Shown here: one piece after another, positions 15,286-23,652 of the stretch
How positions within the stretch are numbered: position 1 is the stretch's first letter
How the letters are laid out: every line of letters starts with the position of its first letter
Assembly: GCA_029054245.1 (NCBI GenBank)
Contig: JAIDFQ010000043.1
Span: 186,001 to 250,000 of the forward strand
Direction: 5' to 3'
Length of the DNA stretch: 64,000 nucleotides
DNA from: Lachnospiraceae bacterium
Lineage (GTDB): Bacteria > Bacillota > Clostridia > Lachnospirales > Lachnospiraceae
Notes under the pieces: model-generated
Told to the model about the DNA's origin: nothing
Seen by the model: the letters and a program-made list of their open reading frames with translations, nothing else
Databases searched by the model: none
Position numbers and translations under genes: made by a program

Positions 15286-16602
15286 GTGGCGAAATTAACA
15301 TTTACGGGAGGGATTCATCCTTATGATGGTAAGGATTTATCCAAAGACAAACCAATCAGAGACGTTCTGCCGAAGGGGGACTTGGTATACCCCTTATCTC
15401 AGCATATCGGTGCACCTGCACAGCCAATCGTCAAAAAAGGTGATAAAGTCCTGACAGGTCAGAAGATTGCAGAGGCAGGCGGATTTGTATCTGCACCTAT
15501 TTATGCAACTGTTTCTGGAACAGTAAAAGCAATTGAGCCAAGAAGAGTGGTCACAGGGGACAATGTGATGAGCATTGTAATCGAAAATGACGGAAAGTAT
15601 GAAGAGGTGGAGTGGCAGGAAGCAGTAGAACTTGCGTCTCTTTCGCGGGAAGAGAAGATTGAAAGAATCAAAGAAGCAGGTATCGTGGGCATGGGCGGAG
15701 CTGGATTCCCTACTGCGGTAAAGCTTTCGCCCAAGGAGCCTGATAAGATAGAATATGTGATTGTAAATTGCGCAGAGTGCGAACCGTATCTGACTTCAGA
15801 CTACCGAAAGATGCTTGAGGAGCCGGAAAAGCTGATAGGAGGGCTTAAAGTATCTTTGAGTCTGTTTGAAAATGCAAGAGGAATTCTTGCAGTGGAAGAT
15901 AATAAACCGGACTGTATTGCAAAGCTTAAGAGGCTGACCAAGGATGAGAATAAAATTACGGTGAAAGCGCTTAAGACCAAATATCCCCAGGGCTCGGAGC
16001 GTCAGCTGATTTACGCGGCTACAGGACGTGCCATTCATTCGGGGATGCTCCCGGCAGATGCGGGATGTGTGGTTAATAATGTGGATACAGTGATTGCAGT
16101 ATATGATGCGGTCATAAACGGTAAACCGTTGATGTACAGGATTGTAACTGTGACCGGTGATGCTATTGCGCAGCCATGTAATTTCAGGGTGAGGATTGGC
16201 ACAAATTATCATGAACTGGTGGAGGAGGCAGGCGGCTTCAAACAGCCTCCCGTCAAGATTATTTCCGGCGGTCCTATGATGGGGTTTGGCATTTTTGATT
16301 TGGATGTGCCTGCAACGAAGACCTCATCAGCACTTTTGTGTCTGACAAAGGATGAGGTGTCGGCAATGGAGCCTTCTGCCTGCATTAATTGCGGTAAATG
16401 TGTAGAGGTGTGCCCCGGAAGAGTGGTTCCCCGGAAGCTGGCAGATTATGCGGAGCATTATGATGAAGAGGCGTTTGTAAAGAACAACGGCATGGAATGC
16501 TGTGAATGCGGCTGCTGTAGTTATGTATGTCCTGCAAAGCGTCCGCTTACGCAGGTAATTAAATCTATGCGCAAGATGCAGCTTGCAAAGAAGAAAAAGT
16601 AG
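15286..16602 (+). CDS. rnfC: Rnf complex subunit C (NADH-binding)
   Basis: A 438-residue peripheral subunit that carries the NADH/FMN site of the Rnf ferredoxin:NAD+ oxidoreductase. The N-terminal barrel-sandwich region includes TFTGGIHPYDGKDLSKD. The nucleotide-binding GIVGMGGAGFPTAVK lies at about 143-157. Two [4Fe-4S] motifs, CINCGKCVEVCP and CCECGCCSYVCP, lie at about 365-415. A GTG start is used, with AAGAAGGG 6 bases upstream; the ATG five bases earlier is out of frame. It is the first gene of the six-gene operon. Electrons from reduced ferredoxin reach NAD+ here, while Na+ or H+ is pumped by the membrane subunits. Confidence 0.95.
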   Translation: MAKLTFTGGIHPYDGKDLSKDKPIRDVLPKGDLVYPLSQHIGAPAQPIVKKGDKVLTGQKIAEAGGFVSAPIYATVSGTVKAIEPRRVVTGDNVMSIVIENDGKYEEVEWQEAVELASLSREEKIERIKEAGIVGMGGAGFPTAVKLSPKEPDKIEYVIVNCAECEPYLTSDYRKMLEEPEKLIGGLKVSLSLFENARGILAVEDNKPDCIAKLKRLTKDENKITVKALKTKYPQGSERQLIYAATGRAIHSGMLPADAGCVVNNVDTVIAVYDAVINGKPLMYRIVTVTGDAIAQPCNFRVRIGTNYHELVEEAGGFKQPPVKIISGGPMMGFGIFDLDVPATKTSSALLCLTKDEVSAMEPSACINCGKCVEVCPGRVVPRKLADYAEHYDEEAFVKNNGMECCECGCCSYVCPAKRPLTQVIKSMRKMQLAKKKK

Positions 16603-16617
16603 GAGGAGAAGAACGAA

Positions 16618-17550
16618 ATGAGCGATTTGATGAAAGTTTCATCCAATCCCCATGTAAGGTCAAGGGTTACTACCAGTAATATCATGCTTGCAGTGGTAAT
16701 CGCATTGCTTCCTGCGGCAGGCTTTGGCATATACAATTTTGGACTGGATGCACTTATTTTAATTTTAATTACTGTGGCAGCCTGTGTGCTCACAGAATTG
16801 ATCTACGAAAAGGCAATGCGCAAAAAAGTTACGATTGGAGACTTTTCGGCGGTAGTGACGGGACTCCTTTTGGCGCTGAATCTGCCCTCAACAGCGCCCT
16901 GGTGGATTGGTGTGATCGGCGGTGTTTTTGCGATTTTGGTGGTTAAGATGCTTTTTGGCGGGCTGGGGCAGAATTTTATGAATCCGGCACTGGGTGCAAG
17001 ATGTTTTCTTTTGATTTCTTATACATCCATCATGTGTAATTTTGAATGTGACGCCTATACAGGGGCAACCCCGCTTGCCAGTTTAAAAGCGGGGGAGAGT
17101 GTAAATCTGCTGAACATGGTGATTGGCAGGATTGGAGGGACCATTGGTGAGACCTCCATGATTGCAATTGTAATTGGCGCCTGCTTATTAATTTTGTTGG
17201 GGATTATTGATTTAAGAATACCTGGCAGTTACATAGTGGCGTTTGTCTTGTTTTTGATTTTATTTGGCGGACATGGTTTTGATCCTGCCTTCATTACCGC
17301 GCATTTAGCAGGAGGCGGTCTGATGTTGGGCGCGTTCTTTATGGCGACTGACTATGTGACCAGACCTGTTACCAAAAAGGGACAATATCTGTATGGCGTG
17401 ATACTTGGGCTTTTAACAGGAATTTTTAGGATTTTCGGTCCTTCCGCGGAAGGTGTTTCTTATGCAATCATTCTGGGCAATCTGATGGTGCCTTTGATTG
17501 AAAAGATTACCATGCCGAAGGCTTTTGGAAAAGGAGGGGAAAGAGCATGA
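16618..17550 (+). CDS. rnfD: Rnf complex subunit D (flavinylated membrane subunit)
   Basis: A 310-residue polytopic membrane protein of the NqrB/RnfD family. It carries the covalent FMN attachment motif YTGATPLAS, with T151 the expected flavinylated threonine. Conserved features include GGLGQNFMNPALGARCF (about 114-130) and the FMATDYVTRPVTKKGQ segment. It takes part in ion transport coupled to electron transfer. It follows rnfC by 15 bases with AGGAGGAG as ribosome binding site and overlaps rnfG by 4 bases. FMN attachment requires ApbE, which is encoded convergently about 4 kb downstream. Confidence 0.95.
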   Translation: MSDLMKVSSNPHVRSRVTTSNIMLAVVIALLPAAGFGIYNFGLDALILILITVAACVLTELIYEKAMRKKVTIGDFSAVVTGLLLALNLPSTAPWWIGVIGGVFAILVVKMLFGGLGQNFMNPALGARCFLLISYTSIMCNFECDAYTGATPLASLKAGESVNLLNMVIGRIGGTIGETSMIAIVIGACLLILLGIIDLRIPGSYIVAFVLFLILFGGHGFDPAFITAHLAGGGLMLGAFFMATDYVTRPVTKKGQYLYGVILGLLTGIFRIFGPSAEGVSYAIILGNLMVPLIEKITMPKAFGKGGERA

Positions 17551-18170
17551 AAAATATGATAAAAGATGCTGCCATCCTTTTGGTTATTACGCTTTTTGCG
17601 GGACTGATCCTTGGTCTGGTGTACCAGATCACCAAAGAACCCATTGCAAAGGCAGAAGAAGCGGCAGCAAAAGAAGCTTATGCGGAAGTGTTTCCAGAAG
17701 CAGCCGAATTTGAGATGCTGGAAGAGACGGCGTCGGCGGATGAGGCATTTGCCATGCAGTGGAAGGAAGCGGGCTTTGAAGGGGTTGATATCGTAAACGT
17801 ATTGAATGCAAAAGACGGCGCAGGATCCTCTCTGGGATATGTACTTACAGTGACGAGCCATGAGGGGTATGGCGGGGATATTACATTTACCATGGGCATC
17901 TGCAATGACGGAACATTAAATGGAATCTCAATCTTAAGTATCTCTGAAACGGCAGGACTGGGAATGAAGGCGGAAGCGGTGCTGAAACCCCAGTTTGAAG
18001 GAAAAAAGGTTCCAAGCTTCACTTATACCAAAACAGGAGCCACATCTGAGAGTCAGATTGATGCCATCAGTGGGGCGACCATAACGACCAATGCAGTGAC
18101 AACGGCAGTAAACGGTGGACTTTACTATTTCCAGTCACAGTTAGGAGGTGGCGGCAATGAAGCAAAATAG
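17547..18170 (+). CDS. rnfG: Rnf complex subunit G (flavinylated)
   Basis: A 207-residue protein with one N-terminal membrane anchor (about 8-28) and an extracytoplasmic FMN-binding domain. The FMN attachment motif ISGATITT (S175-T178) is intact, with T178 the expected covalent site. Other family features are the SHEGYGGDI and SETAGLGMKAE segments. It passes electrons between RnfA/E and RnfD on the outer face in current structural models. The start overlaps the rnfD stop (ATGA), and the 3' end overlaps rnfE by 14 bases, showing tight coupling. Confidence 0.95.
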   Translation: MKNMIKDAAILLVITLFAGLILGLVYQITKEPIAKAEEAAAKEAYAEVFPEAAEFEMLEETASADEAFAMQWKEAGFEGVDIVNVLNAKDGAGSSLGYVLTVTSHEGYGGDITFTMGICNDGTLNGISILSISETAGLGMKAEAVLKPQFEGKKVPSFTYTKTGATSESQIDAISGATITTNAVTTAVNGGLYYFQSQLGGGGNEAK

Positions 18171-18954
18171 CATATCAGAACGTCTGATTAACGGACTAAT
18201 CAAAGAAAACCCGACCTTTGTACTGATGCTGGGAATGTGTCCTACGCTGGCGGTTACGACTTCGGCAGTAAACGGTCTGGGCATGGGGCTTACGACTATG
18301 GTAGTGCTTGCACTGAGCAACATGTTTATATCCCTGCTAAGGAAGGTAATTCCCGATAAGGTGAGAATTCCTGCATTTATTGTAGTTATTGCGTCTTTTG
18401 TCACGGTGGTTGAACTGCTTTTGAAGGCATTTATTCCATTCCTTTATGCTGCCCTTGGGCTTTATATTCCTCTTATTGTGGTGAATTGTATTATTTTAGG
18501 ACGTGCGGAAGCCTATGCATCCAAAAATGATGTGGTCTCTTCTTTATTTGACGGAATTGGAATGGGACTTGGATTTACCTGTGCTCTTACGATTATAGGG
18601 GCGGTCAGGGAACTGTTAGGAGCCGGTCAGGTATTTGGTGTGAATGTGATGCCGGCAAGCTATGTACCGTGCAGTATTTTTGTCCTGGCGCCTGGCGCAT
18701 TCTTTGTTCTTGCCGTACTGACGGCAATTCAGAATAAGGTAAAGCTGGAGGGGGAAAAGAAAGGAAAAGATATGTCCAAGATACAGTCTGGATGTAATTC
18801 AGATTGTATGAACTGTAAGGAATCGGGATGCAGCAGACGTATGTTTGATGAATCTGCCACAAAAGCAAAAGAAGAGCTAGAGGTTATAGAAATTACAGAA
18901 GAAAATGATCTTCCCGATGTAAATACAGAAAAGGAGGAGAAGAACAATGATTAA
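18157..18954 (+). CDS. rnfE: Rnf complex subunit E with Cys-rich C-terminal extension
   Basis: A 265-residue integral membrane protein homologous to RnfA. The first 200 residues show six hydrophobic helices, with C28 (GMCPTLAVT) and C111 (VNCIILGRAEA) at the positions that hold the membrane [2Fe-2S] cluster shared with RnfA. ATG 18157 is chosen over the in-frame GTG at 18148 because GGAGG lies at 18144-18148. The last 65 residues are an unusual cytoplasmic tail. It starts with Lys-rich sequence, then four cysteines as CX3CX2CX4C (C213, C217, C220, C225), then an acidic end. Typical RnfE proteins end near residue 200-210. The tail could hold a metal or an extra Fe-S centre. Confidence 0.93.
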   Translation: MKQNSISERLINGLIKENPTFVLMLGMCPTLAVTTSAVNGLGMGLTTMVVLALSNMFISLLRKVIPDKVRIPAFIVVIASFVTVVELLLKAFIPFLYAALGLYIPLIVVNCIILGRAEAYASKNDVVSSLFDGIGMGLGFTCALTIIGAVRELLGAGQVFGVNVMPASYVPCSIFVLAPGAFFVLAVLTAIQNKVKLEGEKKGKDMSKIQSGCNSDCMNCKESGCSRRMFDESATKAKEELEVIEITEENDLPDVNTEKEEKNND

Positions 18955-19525
18955 GGATCTGCTTATTATTATGATTTCATCCTCACTGGTGAGTAATGTG
19001 GTTTTAAGCCAGTTTCTGGGTCTATGTCCCTTTCTCGGTGTCTCCAAAAAAACAAGTACGGCAGCCGGGATGGGAACAGCTGTTATCTTTGTTATTACCC
19101 TGGCATCCGCAGTGGCAGGTGCAATTTATAAATATATTCTTACGCCTTTTGATTTGACATATCTGCAGACGATCGTCTTTATTTTAGTAATAGCGGCGCT
19201 GGTACAGTTTGTGGAAATGTTCCTGAAAAAATTCATGAAGTCTCTTTATCAGGCGCTTGGCGTTTACCTGCCTCTTATCACGACTAACTGTGCTGTTTTA
19301 GGGGTAGCGCTCACCAATGTACAGAAAAACTATGGAATTCTTACCGGTATCGTAAATGGTTTTGCCACGGCGGTTGGTTTTACCATTTCCATTGTGATTC
19401 TTGCCGGTATCAGAGAAAAGATGGAATACAACGATATTCCGGAATCCTTTAAGGGAATGCCCATTGTGCTTGTTACGGCAGGACTGATGGCAATTGCCTT
19501 CTGCGGATTTTCAGGATTGCTGTAG
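18947..19525 (+). CDS. rnfA: Rnf complex subunit A
   Basis: A 192-residue integral membrane subunit with six helices. C27 (LGLCPFLGVSK) and C115 (TTNCAVLGV) are the RnfA half of the membrane [2Fe-2S] site. It pairs with RnfE in inverted topology at the core of the ion pump. Its ATG overlaps the end of rnfE by 8 bases, and the AGGAGGAG site lies inside the Lys/Glu-rich rnfE tail codons. It is followed by rnfB after 10 bases. Confidence 0.96.
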   Translation: MIKDLLIIMISSSLVSNVVLSQFLGLCPFLGVSKKTSTAAGMGTAVIFVITLASAVAGAIYKYILTPFDLTYLQTIVFILVIAALVQFVEMFLKKFMKSLYQALGVYLPLITTNCAVLGVALTNVQKNYGILTGIVNGFATAVGFTISIVILAGIREKMEYNDIPESFKGMPIVLVTAGLMAIAFCGFSGLL

Positions 19526-19535
19526 GAGGTGCAAA

Positions 19536-20333
19536 ATGAGTATAACAGGTGTTTTGACAGCAGTAGTTGTAGTTGGCGGCGTGGGATTGTTTATAGGACT
19601 TTTCCTCGGCATTGCGGCAATACAATTTAAAGTAGAAGTAGATGAAAAAGAAGAAGCTGTTCTTGCTGCGCTCCCCGGAAATAACTGTGGGGGATGTGGA
19701 TTTCCGGGATGCAGCGGTCTGGCGGCGGCAATAGCCAAGGGGGAGGCACCGGTAAATGCCTGCCCTGTGGGCGGAGAAGCGGTGGGAAAGGTGATAGCAG
19801 GCATTATGGGAGTGGAAGCATCGGAAACTACCAGAATGACGGCATTTGTACAATGTCAGGGAGACTGCGATAAGGTAACGCTTGACTATGAATATCATGG
19901 AATTGAGGACTGTAGGATGCTTTCTTTTGTGCCCAACGGCGGTGCAAAAAGCTGTAATTACGGCTGCCTCGGGTATGGAAGCTGTGTGCAGGTGTGCCCG
20001 TTTGATGCGATTCATGTGGAAAATGGGGTAGCAGTGGTAGACAAAGAAAAATGTAAGGCATGCGGGAAATGTGTGGAGGTATGTCCTAAACATTTAATAA
20101 AGCTGATTCCCTACGATGCAAAATATGCGGTGGCGTGCAGTTCTAAGGATAAAGGACCGGTCACCATGAAAGACTGTACTGTGGGCTGTATCGGCTGTCA
20201 GCTTTGTAAAAAGAACTGCGCTTCGGAGGCGGTCACAGTGGCTGATTTTAATGCAGAGATTGATTATGAAAAGTGCGTAGGCTGTGGAGCCTGCATGGAA
20301 AAATGCCCAAGAAAGTCAATTGTGGCGCATTGA
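19536..20333 (+). CDS. rnfB: Rnf complex subunit B (ferredoxin-accepting Fe-S subunit)
   Basis: A 265-residue subunit that receives electrons from ferredoxin. One membrane helix (about 5-28) is followed by the Fe-S domain NNCGGCGFPGCSG (C51, C54, C59, with C76). The rest holds ferredoxin-type motifs: C140/144/150/154, C173/176/179/183, C214/218/221/224/228 and C247/250/253/257, so five clusters are possible, plus C107 and C111. ATG 19536 is chosen because TAGGAGG ends 6 bases upstream; a longer in-frame start lies inside rnfA. It is the last gene of the rnf operon. Confidence 0.95.
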   Translation: MSITGVLTAVVVVGGVGLFIGLFLGIAAIQFKVEVDEKEEAVLAALPGNNCGGCGFPGCSGLAAAIAKGEAPVNACPVGGEAVGKVIAGIMGVEASETTRMTAFVQCQGDCDKVTLDYEYHGIEDCRMLSFVPNGGAKSCNYGCLGYGSCVQVCPFDAIHVENGVAVVDKEKCKACGKCVEVCPKHLIKLIPYDAKYAVACSSKDKGPVTMKDCTVGCIGCQLCKKNCASEAVTVADFNAEIDYEKCVGCGACMEKCPRKSIVAH

Positions 20334-20379
20334 CCAGGCTTCCCTGTGATTGTTTTTGGCGAAAAAGGAGATTAGCAAA

Positions 20380-21420
20380 ATGAAGAAGGAAAATGTCCAG
20401 GTAAGATTGGGAAGCACAGAGATTGTTGTGGATAAAAACGGTTTTGGCGCATTGCCGGTTCAAAGGGTCAGTGATGATGAGGCGGTGTTTTTGCTGCGCA
20501 AAGCTTATGACGGCGGCATGAGGTTCTTTGATACGGCACGGGCTTACAGTGACAGTGAGCATAAGCTGGGACTTGCCTTTGAGGGTATTCGCGAAAAGCT
20601 TTACATAGCCACTAAGACAGGCGCTCAGACGGGTGAGGATATGCGCAGGGATTTAGCCTTAAGCCTTGAAATGCTCCGTACAGATTATATTGATATCTAT
20701 CAGTTCCATAATCCATCCTTCTGCCCCAAGCCGGGGGACGATAGTGGATTGTATGAGGCGGCAATGGAAGCAAAAGCGTCTGGGAAAATTCATCATATCG
20801 GTATCACAAATCATCGGTTGAGCGTTGCAAAGGAGGCAATAGGAAGCGGTCTTTATGAAACCCTTCAATTTCCTTTCTGCTATCTGGCGACCGAAAAGGA
20901 AGAGGAACTTGTGGAGAGCTGTAAAAAGGCAGATATGGGTTTTATTGCCATGAAGGCGCTATCGGGCGGCTTGATCACCAACGCAGCGGCAGCCTATGCC
21001 CATGCAGCACAGTTTGACAATGTGCTTCCAATCTGGGGAATACAGCGGGAGAAGGAATTGGATGAGTTCTTACGCTATATTGAGAATCCGCCGGTCATGA
21101 CGGATGAGATAAAGGAAATGATTGCGAAGGACAGGGAGGAATTGGCAGGGGATTTCTGCAGAGGCTGCGGTTACTGTATGCCCTGTCCGGCTGGAATTGA
21201 AATCAACAATTGTGCTAGAATGTCACTGCTTCTGCGCAGATCGCCTTCCGCGCTCCAGCTGACAGAAGAGGTGCAGACTAAGATGAAGAAAATAGAAGGC
21301 TGCCTGCATTGTGACCAGTGTAAGAGCAAATGCCCATATGGACTGGATACACCGGGGCTCCTTGCTAAGAATCTGGAGGATTATAAAAAGGTGCTGGCGG
21401 GAGAAGTCAGCGTAAATTAA
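20380..21420 (+). CDS. Aldo/keto reductase with C-terminal [4Fe-4S] domain
   Basis: A 346-residue protein. The N-terminal aldo/keto reductase barrel shows FFDTARAYSDSEHKLG (catalytic Asp and Tyr), LYIATKTGAQ (Lys) and IDIYQFHNP (the usual His). The last 90 residues carry CRGCGYCMPCPAGIEINNC and CLHCDQCKSKCPYGLD, two ferredoxin-like cluster motifs. This subfamily is widespread in anaerobes but its substrate is not established. ATG 20380 is preferred to an upstream TTG because AAAGGAG lies 10 bases before it. It follows rnfB by 46 bases, so it may be read with the rnf operon. Its end overlaps apbE by 14 bases. Confidence 0.85.
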   Translation: MKKENVQVRLGSTEIVVDKNGFGALPVQRVSDDEAVFLLRKAYDGGMRFFDTARAYSDSEHKLGLAFEGIREKLYIATKTGAQTGEDMRRDLALSLEMLRTDYIDIYQFHNPSFCPKPGDDSGLYEAAMEAKASGKIHHIGITNHRLSVAKEAIGSGLYETLQFPFCYLATEKEEELVESCKKADMGFIAMKALSGGLITNAAAAYAHAAQFDNVLPIWGIQREKELDEFLRYIENPPVMTDEIKEMIAKDREELAGDFCRGCGYCMPCPAGIEINNCARMSLLLRRSPSALQLTEEVQTKMKKIEGCLHCDQCKSKCPYGLDTPGLLAKNLEDYKKVLAGEVSVN

Positions 21421-22405
21421 TGTAGTGTATTTCGCCGCTTTCCGTGATGAAGATTGCCTGCAGGTCGGGGTGATTTTTAAGCAGGGAGGCGGCTTTTTCG
21501 TATCCTAGGAGAAAACAGAGGGTGGAGAGGGCGTCTGCGTCGATGGAACTGGGACTTAGGATTGTTACCTGTAAGAGCCCGCTTTCGGCGGGATAGCCAG
21601 TTTTTGGGGAAAGGATATGATGGTAAAGTGTGCCGTCTTTTTCAAAATAGCGTTCGTAATTTCCAGAGGAAACGACACTGATATCGGATAAGTCGAGGGT
21701 GAGGGCTGTTATGCCGGTGCTGGCGAAGGGTTTTTGAATGCCAATGCGAAAGGGAGTACCATCGGGGCGGTTTCCCAGCGTGACAACATTTCCGCCCAAA
21801 TTGATCAAGGCGGAGGAGACGCCTTTTGAAGCAAGGAATTCTTTCATTTTATCCCCAATAAACCCTTTGGCAATAAATCCCAGATCAATCTGTGCCTCGG
21901 GATCCGTGACGCTTACCTGACTGCCATTTATAAGAATCGTCTTATAATTGACATGAGATAAAGCCGCAATAATTTCTTCTTTGCTGGGAACGATTTCCTC
22001 ATTACCAGAACCAAAGTTCCACAAAGAAGAAAGGCTGCCGATGGTTGGATCCACCAGACCATCAGAAAGCTGTGCATAAGAAAGAGCAGTATTTAAAACA
22101 ATAAGCGTATCTTCTTTCACTTCTACAGCCTGCCCCATACTGTGATTGATCTTCCAGACATCACTTCCTTCTATATTGGGGCTTAGAAGATCCTCATAAT
22201 ATTTAGCAAGTTCCATACACTCATCCAGTATCTTATCTGTGCCGCCATCATACAACGAGATTGAAACAATAGTGTCAAAATAAAACCCCGTTGCTTTAAG
22301 CGGTTCCTTGGAAGAAATCTGACCACATCCCGTCAGCATAATAGTACAAAGTAAGACAAAAATTTTTCCAAATTTCCTAATATGGCAAGTATTTACCAGA
22401 TTCAT
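21407..22405 (-). CDS. apbE: FAD:protein FMN transferase (lipoprotein)
   Basis: A 332-residue ApbE/flavin transferase that uses FAD to attach FMN through a phosphoester to threonine in SGAT-type motifs. The signal peptide ends in the lipobox LTGC (C27), placing it on the outer face of the membrane. Conserved parts are DLGFIAKGFIGDKM, INLGGNVVTLG and the metal-site region HHILSPKTGYPAES. Its obvious substrates are RnfG (T178) and RnfD (T151), encoded a few kilobases upstream on the other strand. A minus-strand AGGAG precedes the ATG. The 3' end overlaps the convergent aldo/keto reductase gene by 14 bases with no terminator between them. Confidence 0.93.
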   Translation of the reverse strand: MNLVNTCHIRKFGKIFVLLCTIMLTGCGQISSKEPLKATGFYFDTIVSISLYDGGTDKILDECMELAKYYEDLLSPNIEGSDVWKINHSMGQAVEVKEDTLIVLNTALSYAQLSDGLVDPTIGSLSSLWNFGSGNEEIVPSKEEIIAALSHVNYKTILINGSQVSVTDPEAQIDLGFIAKGFIGDKMKEFLASKGVSSALINLGGNVVTLGNRPDGTPFRIGIQKPFASTGITALTLDLSDISVVSSGNYERYFEKDGTLYHHILSPKTGYPAESGLLQVTILSPSSIDADALSTLCFLLGYEKAASLLKNHPDLQAIFITESGEIHYINLR

Positions 22406-22518
22406 ACAAATCTCCTGTAACGAATTTTAGTTGTAATAAAAGTAAGTTTCATGTATAGTTATAAAGATAATTATATTACTCATTAAATTATTTGAAAAGA
22501 GAAAGTGGTGAAGATGAA

Positions 22519-23652
22519 ATGCGATTATCTGACGAACGCGATGACAACGGAATGGGAGCCCCTGTGGTATACACCATTGTCGGTGTGTCCGCCTTTATTT
22601 TTCTTATCCTGGCGGTTGTCCTGTTAAGCAATACAAATTGGGGAGGACAAGGTTCTGCTGGAAACAGGAACATCCAGCCAAGTCCTTCCCCTACGCCGGA
22701 GGAGACGGCGGAATTTGCACCGGGATCGGAAGATCTTGAAACTTTATACAGGGAGCACAGGCTTCGATCGGAAGATCTTGATTTCTGGGATATGTATAAA
22801 GAGGAAGAAAATCAGCTGATAGAAGCGGTTCCAACAGCCAGCCCTACGCCAGAGCCGACCCATGAACCCACGGAGGAAGAACTTGCGTCGGATGGGAAGC
22901 ATGTGCAGGTGACATACAGGGATGGATCAAAGGAGTGGGTAGAGATCTCAAAGGATATTCCACTTTATTCCTATGACTTTACAAATTTGAAGATTACCAA
23001 CGGTAAGATGGCGTATTATCAAGACGGAGAAAAAAGTTCATGGCTGGGTGTTGACTTATCGAAAAACAACGGTGATGTAGATTTTGAAGCATTGAAAAAT
23101 TCAGGCGTTGATTTTGTTATGCTGCGGCTTGGGAGCAGAGGGTATGAGACAGGTCTTGTCACCTTAGATGAAAATTTTGTCAGCAATATCACCAAGGCGC
23201 AGAGTGCTGGTTTAGAGGTAGGGGTTTATTTCTACTCCCAGGCAGTGAACGAGGAAGAAGCGGTGGAAGAAGCGGAATTTGTAATCAGTAATCTGGTGCC
23301 TTATAAGATCAGTTATCCAGTGGCGTTTGATATGGAATATATTTCTAATGATGAATCCAGGATTGATTCTTTGGACGAGGAGAATAAAACGCAGGTAGCG
23401 CAGGCGTTTTTATCCCGTATTGAGCGGGAGGGGTACAGAACGATTCTTTATGGGAATAAGGACTGGCTGCTTGGGGCGCTGATGCCGGATAAGCTGCTTA
23501 AGGAATACGATGTCTGGCTCAATGATCAGGCTTCCATACCAGATTATCCCTATCAGTTTAAAATGTGGAAATATAGCGCACCGCAAAAGATTGACGGGGT
23601 GGGAAGTACGGCATCCTATACGATCAGCTTTGTGGATTATACACGCAAATAA
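22519..23652 (+). CDS. Membrane-anchored GH25 muramidase (lysozyme family)
   Basis: A 377-residue protein. A short cytoplasmic start is followed by one transmembrane anchor (about 15-38), a Pro/Thr/Glu linker with SPSPTPEE and PTPEPTHEPTEEE elements (to about 135), and a GH25 domain (about 175-375). GH25 residues are visible in WLGVDLSKNNGDVDF and in VAFDMEYIS, the acidic DxE pair expected for catalysis. The enzyme hydrolyses the beta-1,4 bond of N-acetylmuramic acid in peptidoglycan. ATG 22519 is preferred to a TTG nine codons upstream, which has no ribosome binding site. The 3' end overlaps the convergent AP2 gene by 16 bases. Confidence 0.88.
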   Translation: MRLSDERDDNGMGAPVVYTIVGVSAFIFLILAVVLLSNTNWGGQGSAGNRNIQPSPSPTPEETAEFAPGSEDLETLYREHRLRSEDLDFWDMYKEEENQLIEAVPTASPTPEPTHEPTEEELASDGKHVQVTYRDGSKEWVEISKDIPLYSYDFTNLKITNGKMAYYQDGEKSSWLGVDLSKNNGDVDFEALKNSGVDFVMLRLGSRGYETGLVTLDENFVSNITKAQSAGLEVGVYFYSQAVNEEEAVEEAEFVISNLVPYKISYPVAFDMEYISNDESRIDSLDEENKTQVAQAFLSRIEREGYRTILYGNKDWLLGALMPDKLLKEYDVWLNDQASIPDYPYQFKMWKYSAPQKIDGVGSTASYTISFVDYTRK

